This document shows, one piece after another, positions 1 to 6,902 of a stretch of DNA of 21,967 nt. Under the pieces are notes generated by a model. The model was given only the letters and a program-made list of their open reading frames with translations, made no database searches and was not told the origin of the DNA. Location: assembly GCA_040509055.1 (NCBI GenBank), contig JBEVLT010000058.1, positions 1 through 21,967 of the forward strand, read 5' to 3'. The position numbers and the translations under genes were made by a program. Source of the stretch: JAJKIP01 sp040509055. Lineage in GTDB: Bacteria > Bacteroidota > Bacteroidia > Chitinophagales > Chitinophagaceae. Numbering within the stretch: the stretch's first letter is position 1; each line of letters opens with the position of its first letter.

Positions 1-3
1 CTC

Positions 4-34
4 TTGGCTGCCCCCTTTAATTGCAGTACCTTTG
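4..34 (+). promoter_or_regulatory. Probable Bacteroidetes-type promoter of typA
   Basis: A TTG at 4-6 is followed after 20 bases by TACCTTTG at 27-34, matching the Bacteroidetes -33 TTG / -7 TAnnTTTG pattern at the preferred spacing. Transcription would begin a few bases after 34, leaving a leader of roughly 115 bases before the typA start at 157. No strong hairpin was seen in that leader. Direct evidence is the motif match only. Confidence 0.5.
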
Positions 35-156
35 CGGGCTTGAAGTGGACGGGTCAACAGGTGAATTAATTGTATTAATTTGAAAATCAGCCTATTATAG
101 TTTTAAAGTTAACCCACGACCGGCTTCATCAACTAATCAACGAGTTTTAACTACAA

Positions 157-1968
157 ATGGACATCAGAAACATCGCTATCATCGCCCACGTTGACCACGG
201 CAAAACCACCCTGGTAGACAAGATCTTACACGCTACCAAGGTATTTCGTGACAACCAGGAGACCGGTGAGCTGATCATGGACAGCAATGACCTGGAGCGC
301 GAACGGGGCATCACCATCTTTTCGAAAAACGCTGCTGTTGAGTACAACGGCGTTAAGATAAATGTAATCGATACACCGGGTCACGCCGATTTTGGCGGTG
401 AGGTGGAGCGGGTGCTTAAAATGGCAGACGGAGTGCTGCTGCTTGTGGATGCCTTTGAAGGCCCGATGCCGCAGACGCGGTTCGTGCTGCAAAAAGCCCT
501 GCAACTGCACCTGAAACCCATTGTGGTGATCAACAAGGTGGACAAACCCAACTGCCGTCCCGATGAAGTGCACGATGCCATTTTCGAACTGTTTTTCAAC
601 CTGGATGCTACCGAAGAGCAGCTCGATTTCCCCACCTATTACGGTTCGGGCAAGAACGGCTGGTTCAACGATTCGCTGGAGCAGATCGATAATATTAACC
701 CCCTGCTGGACGGGATCCTGAAGTACGTACCCCCGCCCAAAGTGAACGAAGGCCCGCTGCAGATGCAGATCACTTCGCTCGATTATTCCTCGTTCCTCGG
801 CCGGATCGCCATCGGCAAAGTAAGCCGTGGCTCTATCAAAGAAGGCCAGTCGGTAGTGCTGATGCAGGCAGACGGAACGACCCGGAAAACAAAAGTGCGC
901 GAGCTGTACGTGTTTGAAGGCATGGGTAAAAAGAAAGCGACCGAGGTGATCGCCGGTGACCTGTGTGCCGTAGTCGGCATCGAAGACTTCAATATCGGCG
1001 ATACGATTGCGGATGCTGAAACGCCCGAAGCATTGCCGGTGATCAGCGTGGACGAGCCGACCATGAACATGTTGTTCTCCGTGAACAACTCACCTTTCTT
1101 TGGCAAGGACGGCAAGTTTGTAACGAGCCGCCACCTGCGCGACCGCCTGATGAAGGAAACTGAAAAGAACCTGGCGCTGAAGGTAGTGGATAGCGAAGAC
1201 GGGGATAGCCTGGTCGTGTATGGCCGTGGCATCCTTCACCTGGGGATATTGATCGAGACCATGCGGCGGGAAGGATATGAGCTGACGGTAGGCCAGCCGC
1301 AGGTGATCGTGAAAGAGATCGACGGTAAAAGATCTGAGCCTTACGAAACCCTGGTGGTGGACGTGCCGCAGGAGTTTGCCAGCAAAGTGATCGACCTGGT
1401 GAGCCGCCGCAAAGGCGAAATGCTGATCATGGAGACCAAAGGCGAAATGCAGCACCTCGAGTTCGATATCCCTTCCAGGGGATTGATCGGATTGCGTACG
1501 CAGATGCTGACTGCCACAACCGGCGAGGCTGTGATGGCCCACCGCTTCAGCGAATACAAGCCCTGGAAAGGGCCGATCCCGGGCAGGAACAACGGTGTGC
1601 TGATCTCAAAATTCCAGGATAAAACAACCGGCTACTCGATCGATAAGCTGCAGGACAGGGGAACCTTCTTTGTAGATCCGGGAGAAGACGTATATGCGGG
1701 GCAGATCATTGCAGAAAATATCAAACCCGGCGACCTGGTAGTAAATGCTACGGAAGGAAAGAAGCTGACCAACCACCGCGCCAGCGGCAGCGATGACGCT
1801 ACCCGTATTGCTCCGAAAGTGCTGCTGACACTGGAAGAATGCATGGAGTACATTCAGCAGGACGAGTGCATCGAGGTCACGCCTAATTTCATCCGCATGC
1901 GGAAGCTGATCCTGGATGAAGAAGAGAGAAAGAAACAGACCAAGCGCATGAGCGCAGAGGCCGTATAA
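157..1968 (+). CDS. typA: Ribosome-associated translational GTPase TypA/BipA
   Basis: This is a 603-residue translational GTPase of the EF-G/LepA superfamily that binds the ribosome and supports 50S assembly and stress or cold growth. The G-domain motifs are all present near the N-terminus: G1 AHVDHGKT (residues 10-17), G2 RGITI (50-54), G3 DTPGH (72-76) and G4 NKVD (126-129). The rest fits EF-Tu domain 2, the EF-G-like domains (for example the SRGLIG stretch) and the BipA-specific C-terminal domain, ending in a basic tail. Length is normal for the family (about 600-615). The ATG at 157 places the P-loop at the usual distance from the N-terminus, with no credible upstream alternative. It appears monocistronic: its own promoter lies upstream and a strong terminator follows the stop. 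Identification is secure; the physiological role is family knowledge. Confidence 0.98.
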   Translation: MDIRNIAIIAHVDHGKTTLVDKILHATKVFRDNQETGELIMDSNDLERERGITIFSKNAAVEYNGVKINVIDTPGHADFGGEVERVLKMADGVLLLVDAFEGPMPQTRFVLQKALQLHLKPIVVINKVDKPNCRPDEVHDAIFELFFNLDATEEQLDFPTYYGSGKNGWFNDSLEQIDNINPLLDGILKYVPPPKVNEGPLQMQITSLDYSSFLGRIAIGKVSRGSIKEGQSVVLMQADGTTRKTKVRELYVFEGMGKKKATEVIAGDLCAVVGIEDFNIGDTIADAETPEALPVISVDEPTMNMLFSVNNSPFFGKDGKFVTSRHLRDRLMKETEKNLALKVVDSEDGDSLVVYGRGILHLGILIETMRREGYELTVGQPQVIVKEIDGKRSEPYETLVVDVPQEFASKVIDLVSRRKGEMLIMETKGEMQHLEFDIPSRGLIGLRTQMLTATTGEAVMAHRFSEYKPWKGPIPGRNNGVLISKFQDKTTGYSIDKLQDRGTFFVDPGEDVYAGQIIAENIKPGDLVVNATEGKKLTNHRASGSDDATRIAPKVLLTLEECMEYIQQDECIEVTPNFIRMRKLILDEEERKKQTKRMSAEAV

Positions 1969-1974
1969 ATAACC

Positions 1975-2010
1975 AAAACATCCGCCCATTCCGGCGGATG
2001 TTTTAATTTT
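1975..2010 (+). terminator. Intrinsic terminator after typA
   Basis: A perfect 12-bp stem is formed by 1975-1986 and 1993-2004 around a 6-base loop. It has a GC-rich upper half and an A/T base that becomes a T-rich run (2001-2010, interrupted by AA). It starts six bases after the typA stop, the textbook position. Its 3' end overlaps the TAnnTTTG element of the next gene. Confidence 0.85.
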
Positions 2011-2011
2011 G
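2004..2011 (+). promoter_or_regulatory. Candidate -7 element (TAATTTTG) for the small CxxC gene
   Basis: TAATTTTG fits the Bacteroidetes -7 consensus TAnnTTTG and ends 17 bases before the ATG at 2029. No TTG is found about 20 bases upstream, because that place is occupied by the typA terminator stem. The motif could be chance within the T-run of the terminator. Confidence 0.4.
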
Positions 2012-2028
2012 CAGCAAATCCTTGTGCA

Positions 2029-2253
2029 ATGAAAAAGCGGGTTTGGTTTTCTTTGTTCCTTGTTTTCCTGCTCGTGGCGGCCAGCCAGCCTGTTGCAGCA
2101 CAATGCTCCATCTGTACCAAAACGGCCCAGCAACTGGGCGAAAAACCGGCCGCAGGCCTGAATGCCGGTATTTTATACCTTGCTTTTACTCCTTTTCTGA
2201 TCGTGGGCTATATCGGCTATCGCTGGTGGCAGCGCAATAAGGAAAGTCAGTAG
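2029..2253 (+). CDS. Small exported membrane protein with a CxxC motif
   Basis: This 74-residue protein has no function I can name. The layout is clear. A Sec signal peptide (basic MKKR, hydrophobic core to about residue 20, VAA-Q type cleavage near 24-25) leads into a short extracytoplasmic segment with CSIC (C26, C29). A second hydrophobic helix (about residues 45-63, LNAGILYLAF onwards to IGYRWW) follows, and a basic tail. The mature form would be about 50 residues: a CxxC head held in the membrane by one C-terminal helix. The CxxC could be a disulfide, a metal site or a haem/redox contact; with only two cysteines and no CxxCH, c-type haem attachment is unlikely. It lies alone between the typA terminator and convergent meaB. 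It is probably real because it has a signal peptide, a start close to a promoter-like site and good codon structure. Confidence 0.75.
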   Translation: MKKRVWFSLFLVFLLVAASQPVAAQCSICTKTAQQLGEKPAAGLNAGILYLAFTPFLIVGYIGYRWWQRNKESQ

Positions 2254-2267
2254 CCGGCAGGCAAATG

Positions 2268-2321
2268 GAATAACACTCAATAACCAACAATATTCAATGG
2301 GGCACTGAGTAATGAGTATTC
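2268..2321. repeat. Imperfect inverted repeat between convergent genes
   Basis: The gap between the small gene and convergent meaB is built from short related words: GAATA (2268-2272), ACTCA (2275-2279), ATTCAATG, TGAGT (2306-2310 and again 2313-2317) and TATTC (2317-2321). GAATA can pair with TATTC, and ACTCA with either TGAGT. It could act as a weak bidirectional terminator or be one copy of a dispersed intergenic repeat. It overlaps the meaB stop codon. No run of Ts follows on either strand. Confidence 0.3.
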
Positions 2322-3222
2322 AGGTGAAATCTTTTATAAACTGATACAGGTTAAAGTTCTTCTGCAGGTAGCTTTGTTCAATCTCTTTCCGCAGCACTAC
2401 TTTGTCTACTCCTTTCATCCGGTGCTGCTGGATCAGCCAGTAGGCTTTTTCGGCCAGCAGCCAGCATTTTTTCTCCGTGAGGTGCGATTTCTGCAATTGG
2501 TGCAGCACCGTGTCCAGTAGCTCCGTGATACCTTGTTTTTGCGAAGCCACCGTTTTGATCACCGGCACTTCGTGGTAATGCCTGCTGAAGGCAGGGGCCA
2601 GCATCAGCCGCAGGTTTTTTACAAACAGGTCAGCATCCGGCCGGTCGGCCTTGTTGACGACAAACAGGTCGGCGATCTCCATCAGCCCGGCCTTCATGGT
2701 CTGCACTTCATCGCCGGCTTCAGGCACCACCACCACGATGGTCAGGTCGGCCAGCCCGGCGATTTCGATCTCGCTCTGGCCTACGCCCACAGTCTCCACG
2801 ATCAGGTGGTCGAACGGGAACACTTTCATCAGGTCGGTGATCTCGATGATCTTCGGGTGCAGCCCGCCCATGGAGCCGCGGGTGGCCAGCGAGCGGATGA
2901 ATATATCCGGATGCGTGTACCAATCGCTCATCCGGATCCTGTCGCCCAGTACTGCCCCCAGGTTGAACGGGGAGGAAGGATCGACGCAGAGTATGCCGAC
3001 TCTTTTACCCTGTGCAGCCAGCAGCCCGATCAGGGCATCGGCGAGGGTGCTTTTGCCGGCGCCGGGCGGACCGGTGATGCCGATGATCTTCGTGGCCGAA
3101 GCAGGCAGTGCCTGCAGCAGCGTTTCGTAGCCGGGATGTTCGTTCTCGATCAGGGAAATGCTCCTGGCCAGCGCTTTTACATCGCCCTGCCGCACCTGCT
3201 GCAATAAAGTAAGCCACTCCAT
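2320..3222 (-). CDS. meaB: MeaB/ArgK-family GTPase, methylmalonyl-CoA mutase chaperone
   Basis: This is a 300-residue G3E-type P-loop GTPase. MeaB proteins bind adenosylcobalamin-dependent methylmalonyl-CoA mutase, gate cofactor loading and protect it from inactivation. The older name ArgK (arginine transport kinase) is misleading. Visible motifs are the P-loop GPPGAGKST (residues 51-59), VDPSS (80-84), LGDRIRM (92-98), ETVGVGQSE (143-151) and NKAD (190-193). The C-terminal third is helical and fits the dimerisation region. It is slightly shorter than many homologues (about 320-330). The start at 3222 puts a TAATTTTA element only a few bases upstream. No mutase gene is in the window, so the partner must be encoded elsewhere. 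It stands alone on the minus strand, divergent from the Lon-domain gene. Confidence 0.93.
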   Translation of the reverse strand: MEWLTLLQQVRQGDVKALARSISLIENEHPGYETLLQALPASATKIIGITGPPGAGKSTLADALIGLLAAQGKRVGILCVDPSSPFNLGAVLGDRIRMSDWYTHPDIFIRSLATRGSMGGLHPKIIEITDLMKVFPFDHLIVETVGVGQSEIEIAGLADLTIVVVVPEAGDEVQTMKAGLMEIADLFVVNKADRPDADLFVKNLRLMLAPAFSRHYHEVPVIKTVASQKQGITELLDTVLHQLQKSHLTEKKCWLLAEKAYWLIQQHRMKGVDKVVLRKEIEQSYLQKNFNLYQFIKDFT

Positions 3223-3229
3223 GGTGCTG

Positions 3230-3237
3230 TAAAATTA
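3230..3237 (-). promoter_or_regulatory. Possible -7 element upstream of meaB
   Basis: Read on the minus strand this is TAATTTTA, seven of eight matches to TAnnTTTG, ending seven bases before the meaB ATG. A clear -33 TTG is not present at the right distance. If used, the transcript would be leaderless or nearly so. Confidence 0.25.
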
Positions 3238-3276
3238 CGACAAGCAGACCATGCTTAACCGGCCGGAAACATCGCC

Positions 3277-3284
3277 TACCTTTG
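3277..3284 (+). promoter_or_regulatory. Candidate -7 element (TACCTTTG) for the Lon-domain operon
   Basis: TACCTTTG is a full match to TAnnTTTG and identical to the element before typA. It ends six bases before the ATG at 3291. Only a weak -33 (CTTAA near 3254-3258) lies about 19-20 bases upstream. The position implies an essentially leaderless mRNA. Confidence 0.4.
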
Positions 3285-3290
3285 ACGGCT

Positions 3291-3926
3291 ATGATCAATT
3301 TTATTCCCATCTTTCCGCTGGCCCTGGTAGTGTATCCCGGCGAGCGGTTGAACCTGCATATATTTGAGCCGCGCTATAAGCAGCTGATCAGCGAGTGTTA
3401 CGAGCAGAAAAAGCCGTTTGGCGTTCCGGCGGTGATCGAAGACAAGCTGCAGGATTTCGGGTCGCTGGTGCACGTCACAGAAATATCCCGCGTGGACGAA
3501 AAGGGAGAAATGGATATCCGCACCACGGGTGAAAAGGTGTTTCGCATACTGGAAGTGGTAAAAGATATCCCGGATAAGCTGTACAGCGGGGCGATCGTAG
3601 AATACCCGCCCGGCCGGCAACAGGGCAACGCGGAGGTGATGCGCAAGGTACTGACTGCGGTACGCGAGCTGCACCAGCTGCTGAAAGTGAGCAAGGAGTT
3701 TGACAGGGACGGGCAGGACATGAATAGCTACGATGTGGCTCACCATGTAGGCCTGTCGCTGCAGGAAGAATACGAACTGCTGACACTGCCCGACGAGCGG
3801 CAGCGGCAGGAATACCTGAAGCGGCACCTGGCAAAAGTGATCCCCATGGTGGCCGGCATGGAGCAGCTGAAAGAAAAAATAAAACTGAACGGACACTTTA
3901 AAAACCTGTCGGGGTTTGACCTGTAA
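3291..3926 (+). CDS. Lon protease substrate-binding (N-terminal) domain protein
   Basis: This 211-residue protein resembles the N-terminal LON domain of ATP-dependent protease Lon but has no AAA+ or protease domain. The signature is at the start: FPLALVVYPGE, then LHIFEPRYKQLI, as in the first beta strands of LON domains. The C-terminal half is helical and charged. Stand-alone LON-domain proteins are widespread; they are presumed to bind peptides or misfolded protein, but their role is not settled. I chose ATG 3291 (MINFIPIFPL). An in-frame TTG at 3282 would add three residues but lies inside the promoter-like TACCTTTG. It is the first gene of a plus-strand unit with coaX 14 bases downstream. 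The functional link to coaX is not obvious and may be only co-transcription. Confidence 0.88.
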   Translation: MINFIPIFPLALVVYPGERLNLHIFEPRYKQLISECYEQKKPFGVPAVIEDKLQDFGSLVHVTEISRVDEKGEMDIRTTGEKVFRILEVVKDIPDKLYSGAIVEYPPGRQQGNAEVMRKVLTAVRELHQLLKVSKEFDRDGQDMNSYDVAHHVGLSLQEEYELLTLPDERQRQEYLKRHLAKVIPMVAGMEQLKEKIKLNGHFKNLSGFDL

Positions 3927-3940
3927 ACAAGCCACACAAT

Positions 3941-4669
3941 ATGTCAGTCACACTTTGTTTCGACTATGGCAATACACGGAGAAAGGTAGCCGTGTTCCGC
4001 AAGGAAGAGCTGGATACCGTGCATGTGCTGCCCGACGATGCACCGGCGGGCATTCAATCGCTGATCAATACCTACCGGCCGGATAAATCTATTTTATCGT
4101 CGGTGATCGACCACGACCCGGCCCTGGAGACGATGCTGGCTGCTTCCACCCGGTTTCACAAGCTCAGTCACCTAACCCAGCTGCCTTTCACCACGCCGGT
4201 GGGCAAGCCGGAAACCATCGGTGCCGACCGGCTGGCGCTGACTGCAGCAGCAGTGCATTTTTACCCCGGTAAGAACAATCTTGTCATCGCCCTGGGCAGC
4301 TGCATCACGTACAATTTTATCAACAAATACCGGGAGCTGGTAGGCGGTGGTATATCGCCGGGCATGGAGATGCGATTGAAATCCCTGAACTACTATACTG
4401 CCAAGCTGCCCCTGATAAAAGCCGACAGCAATGTGCCCCTGATCGGGTACGATACGGCGACCAATATCCTGAGCGGGGTGGTGCTGGGCATGGCCAAAGA
4501 GATCGATGGTTTTGCCGATGCTTATGCCGAAAAATACGGGAACTTTAACGTGCTTTTAACCGGGGGTGATTTAGTGCATTTGGCTTCACACCTGAAAAAC
4601 AGGATATTTGCAGACCCTGATTTAATCTTTAAAGGTCTTTATGCCATCAGTGAAGTCAATAACAGGTAA
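3941..4669 (+). CDS. coaX: Type III pantothenate kinase
   Basis: CoaX phosphorylates pantothenate, the first step of coenzyme A synthesis; type III enzymes are ASKHA-fold and differ from CoaA. In this 242-residue protein the phosphate-1 motif is DYGNT (residues 8-12), the pantothenate-site motif is GADR (94-97), and GGGISPG (135-141) fits the adenosine-site loop. The phosphate-2 motif, normally DxGTAxT, reads ALGSCIT (117-123), so its Asp is Ala; see findings. Length is normal (about 240-260). The ATG at 3941 is 14 bases after the preceding stop. The 3' end overlaps the start of the outer-membrane protein gene, indicating one operon. No other pantothenate kinase is in the window, so this may be the organism's only one. 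Confidence 0.92.
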   Translation: MSVTLCFDYGNTRRKVAVFRKEELDTVHVLPDDAPAGIQSLINTYRPDKSILSSVIDHDPALETMLAASTRFHKLSHLTQLPFTTPVGKPETIGADRLALTAAAVHFYPGKNNLVIALGSCITYNFINKYRELVGGGISPGMEMRLKSLNYYTAKLPLIKADSNVPLIGYDTATNILSGVVLGMAKEIDGFADAYAEKYGNFNVLLTGGDLVHLASHLKNRIFADPDLIFKGLYAISEVNNR

Positions 4670-6071
4670 GAATATCAATATATTACGACGTATTACCAGC
4701 CACAAACGAGCCCTTTATTTTTCATCGGGTATTTTGTTGACGATGCTGTCTCAGCCTGCGCTGTCACAGGATAATTCGCCTTATACGCGCTATGGATTGG
4801 GCGACCTGGTCCCCTCTACCAATATCAACAGCCGCGGCATGGGCGGCATTTCGGCCGGCTACAACGACATTCTTTCCATCAATTTCAATAACCCGGCATC
4901 TTACGCCTCTTTCCAGGCCGTGGGGGAGCAAACCTCCAAAAAAATGGCCTATGGCCGGGCGCTGCTCGATGTGGGGCTGAATATCGATAACCGTACCCTG
5001 AGCGAGCCCAATGTAGTGGGCAAGTTCACGGCCAGCAACGTACTGTTCTCCCATGTGCAGGTAGGCGTACCGCTCCGGCCCAACTGGGGACTGAGCTTTG
5101 GTCTTCGCCCTATCAGCCGGATCAGCTATAACATCATTTCCCGCGAGCGCCTGCGCGACCCCAATACCAACCTGCCCATCGATACGGCCTCTACCACCAA
5201 CCAGGGTGATGGCGGTACTTACCTGGCTTCTGTCGGTACCGGCTGGCGCATTAATTTAGGAAAGGGCCAGGCCCTGTCATTCGGCTTCAACGCGGGGTAT
5301 TTATTTGGCAAAAAAGACTACAGCACCCGGCGCGCCATCTATAATGACAGCCTTAGCTACAACAGCGGAAATTTTCAAACGAAGACCACCTATGGCAACC
5401 TGTTTGTCAATGCAGGCATCCAGTACCAGACCAAACTGGCCACCGATCTTTACCTGTCGCTCGGCGTGTATGGCAACTGGAAGCAAACCCTGAATGCATC
5501 GCAGGACATCATCCGTGAAACCTATTATTACAACGAGTCTACGGGCAATGTGCGGCTGGACAGCGTATACGACCGGAAGGATATCAAAGGCAAGATCGTT
5601 TACCCCTCTTCGTATACAGGAGGATTTGTTATCGAGAAGCTGGTGAGCGCCCAAAAGGCGGGCTGGCTTTTTGGTGTTGATTTTTCCCAGGGCAACTGGA
5701 GCGAGTACCGCTCCTACGGCCAGGCCGACACTTCGGTGCGCAACAAATGGGAGCTGCGGGCCGGCGCCCAGCTGAGACCGGTGCCGAAGAGCAATTATTT
5801 CAGCAATGTGGCGTACAGGGCCGGCCTTTTTATCGGCAGGGATTATATCCACGTCAAAAGTGACCTGCCGCTGCTGGGCGTTTCGCTGGGGCTTGGTTTG
5901 CCGCTGCGGAATTACAACCGCCTGAGCCCGGGCCAGGCCACGGTCATCAATCTTGCTTTCGAGTTTATCAAACGGGGAAATAACGATAACCTGCTCAAAG
6001 AAAACATGTTCCGGTTGTCGGCAGGATTTTCGCTCAGCGACTTCTGGTTTGTAAGGAAAAAGTATGAATAA
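4641..6071 (+). CDS. Outer-membrane beta-barrel protein, FadL/porin-like
   Basis: This 476-residue protein looks like an exported beta-barrel. A long basic N-region and hydrophobic core end in a likely cleavage at ALS-Q (residues 40-43). The mature start, NSPYTRYGLGDL followed by RGMGG and a FNNPASYA stretch, resembles the N-terminus of a Bacteroidetes outer-membrane family related to OMPP1/FadL. The body has alternating amphipathic strands rich in Tyr, Gly and Asn, and the C-terminus ends close to an aromatic strand (DFWFVRKKYE). The ATG at 4641 overlaps coaX by 29 bases. The next ATG (4743) would destroy the signal peptide. It overlaps lptC by 8 bases. Being placed directly before lptC suggests a link to envelope assembly, but the substrate is unknown and the FadL assignment is tentative. 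Confidence 0.8.
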   Translation: MPSVKSITGKNINILRRITSHKRALYFSSGILLTMLSQPALSQDNSPYTRYGLGDLVPSTNINSRGMGGISAGYNDILSINFNNPASYASFQAVGEQTSKKMAYGRALLDVGLNIDNRTLSEPNVVGKFTASNVLFSHVQVGVPLRPNWGLSFGLRPISRISYNIISRERLRDPNTNLPIDTASTTNQGDGGTYLASVGTGWRINLGKGQALSFGFNAGYLFGKKDYSTRRAIYNDSLSYNSGNFQTKTTYGNLFVNAGIQYQTKLATDLYLSLGVYGNWKQTLNASQDIIRETYYYNESTGNVRLDSVYDRKDIKGKIVYPSSYTGGFVIEKLVSAQKAGWLFGVDFSQGNWSEYRSYGQADTSVRNKWELRAGAQLRPVPKSNYFSNVAYRAGLFIGRDYIHVKSDLPLLGVSLGLGLPLRNYNRLSPGQATVINLAFEFIKRGNNDNLLKENMFRLSAGFSLSDFWFVRKKYE

Positions 6072-6642
6072 TCCCCTGGCCATACCCGGTAAATACCTGA
6101 TTGCAGCAGCTTGTATACTAAGCTGCTTTTTTATGGCCGGCTGCGAGAACGATGAACGCGAGATCAACGAATGGACGCAGGACCGGCAAATGGTAGAGGA
6201 GGCCACGAAAGTGGAAAGCTACCTCAGCCAGGACGGGCATGTGAAGGCCAAACTGAAGGCGCCCCTGATGCTGCGGGTGCTGGGCGATACGCTCTACGTG
6301 GAGTTTACCCGGTCGCTGCACGTGGATTTTTATGACGACAGCAGCCGTATCGAAAGCTGGCTCGATTCCAAATACGGCAAATATTTCGAAAGTCTGAACA
6401 AAGTATACCTGCGCGACAGCGTGGTGGTGATCAGCATGAAGGGCGATACGCTCCGCTGCCACGATCTGTGGTGGGACCAGAACAAGGAATTGTTTTATAC
6501 GGACAGTGTGGCCACCTATCATTCGCCCAACAATAAGATCACCGGCGGCCGGGGCATGGAAGCCTCGCAGGATTTCAAAAGCGTGACCTTTAAATACCCG
6601 CTGGGAACGGTGCAGATCGGCGGCGATGGCTTTGCCCAATAA
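6064..6642 (+). CDS. lptC: LPS export protein LptC, lipoprotein form
   Basis: LptC receives lipopolysaccharide from the LptBFG transporter at the inner membrane and hands it to the periplasmic LptA bridge. This 192-residue protein has a lipoprotein signal peptide with lipobox MAGC (Cys27) instead of the N-terminal membrane anchor of E. coli LptC. The typical LptC pattern follows: a DGHVKAKLKAP stretch, GDTLYVEF, then repeated beta strands with KVYLRDSVVV and an MKGDTL motif, ending in FKYPLGT. Length matches E. coli LptC (191). It overlaps the outer-membrane protein gene by 8 bases and is the last gene of the unit starting at 3291. Residues after the lipidated Cys are acidic (ENDERE). Identification rests on family pattern and position, and is good. 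Confidence 0.87.
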   Translation: MNNPLAIPGKYLIAAACILSCFFMAGCENDEREINEWTQDRQMVEEATKVESYLSQDGHVKAKLKAPLMLRVLGDTLYVEFTRSLHVDFYDDSSRIESWLDSKYGKYFESLNKVYLRDSVVVISMKGDTLRCHDLWWDQNKELFYTDSVATYHSPNNKITGGRGMEASQDFKSVTFKYPLGTVQIGGDGFAQ

Positions 6643-6691
6643 GCTACCCGCGCTGATAAAATTGCAGCCGGTCTTTTTCATGAAATTTTTA

Positions 6692-6726
6692 CACAAAATG
6701 CGGTACCCGGATGAACGGGTATTGTG
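6692..6726 (+). terminator. Possible terminator hairpin after lptC
   Basis: TACCCG (6704-6709) pairs with CGGGTA (6716-6721) around a 6-base loop. An outer CACAA (6692-6696) pairs with TTGTG (6722-6726), with a 7-base bulge on the 5' side. Only a short T-run follows. It lies 50 bases after the lptC stop. It could end the operon, but the bulge and weak U-tract make this uncertain. Confidence 0.35.
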
Positions 6727-6818
6727 CCGTCTTTGAGGTTGTTTCTACGTATTTTTACGATCCGGGTTTATCCTGATATTTACTGATTATTCACTTCAGA
6801 ATCTGTGAATTTTATTCT

Positions 6819-6850
6819 TTTGCCGGTCCCATTTCTGCCGATTATATTTG
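6819..6850 (+). promoter_or_regulatory. Strong Bacteroidetes-type promoter of the polysaccharide cluster
   Basis: TTTG at 6819-6822, a spacer of exactly 20 bases, then TATATTTG at 6843-6850: a full match to both elements of the Bacteroidetes promoter at ideal spacing. Transcription would start near 6855-6860. It is the only convincing promoter I see for the genes from 6962 onward. No inverted repeats flank it, so there is no sign of the invertible promoters used for Bacteroides capsule loci. Confidence 0.7.
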
Positions 6851-6874
6851 CAGCCTGACAACCCGAACACCCGT

Positions 6875-6894
6875 GGCAAAACGCTCGTTTTGCC
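6875..6894 (+). promoter_or_regulatory. Leader hairpin 1 of the antiterminator gene
   Basis: GGCAAAAC (6875-6882) and GTTTTGCC (6887-6894) form a perfect 8-bp stem with a 4-base loop, about 20-25 bases after the likely transcription start. No U-run follows directly, so it is not a plain terminator. It could be a pause or protein-loading hairpin; that role is inference. Confidence 0.5.
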
Positions 6895-6902
6895 CTGATA
6901 AC

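Noticed and set aside
2533..3207. A 224-codon plus-strand frame opposite meaB
   Set aside because: His/Asp/Gly-rich shadow of the MeaB GTPase motifs; no domain is recognisable.
6735..6815. AT-rich stretch before the cluster promoter as a scar of horizontal transfer or an attachment site
   Set aside because: No direct repeats, tRNA gene or integrase were seen; low GC is ordinary for intergenic DNA here.
6819..6850. Invertible (phase-variable) capsule promoter
   Set aside because: No inverted repeats flank the promoter and no invertase gene is present in the window.
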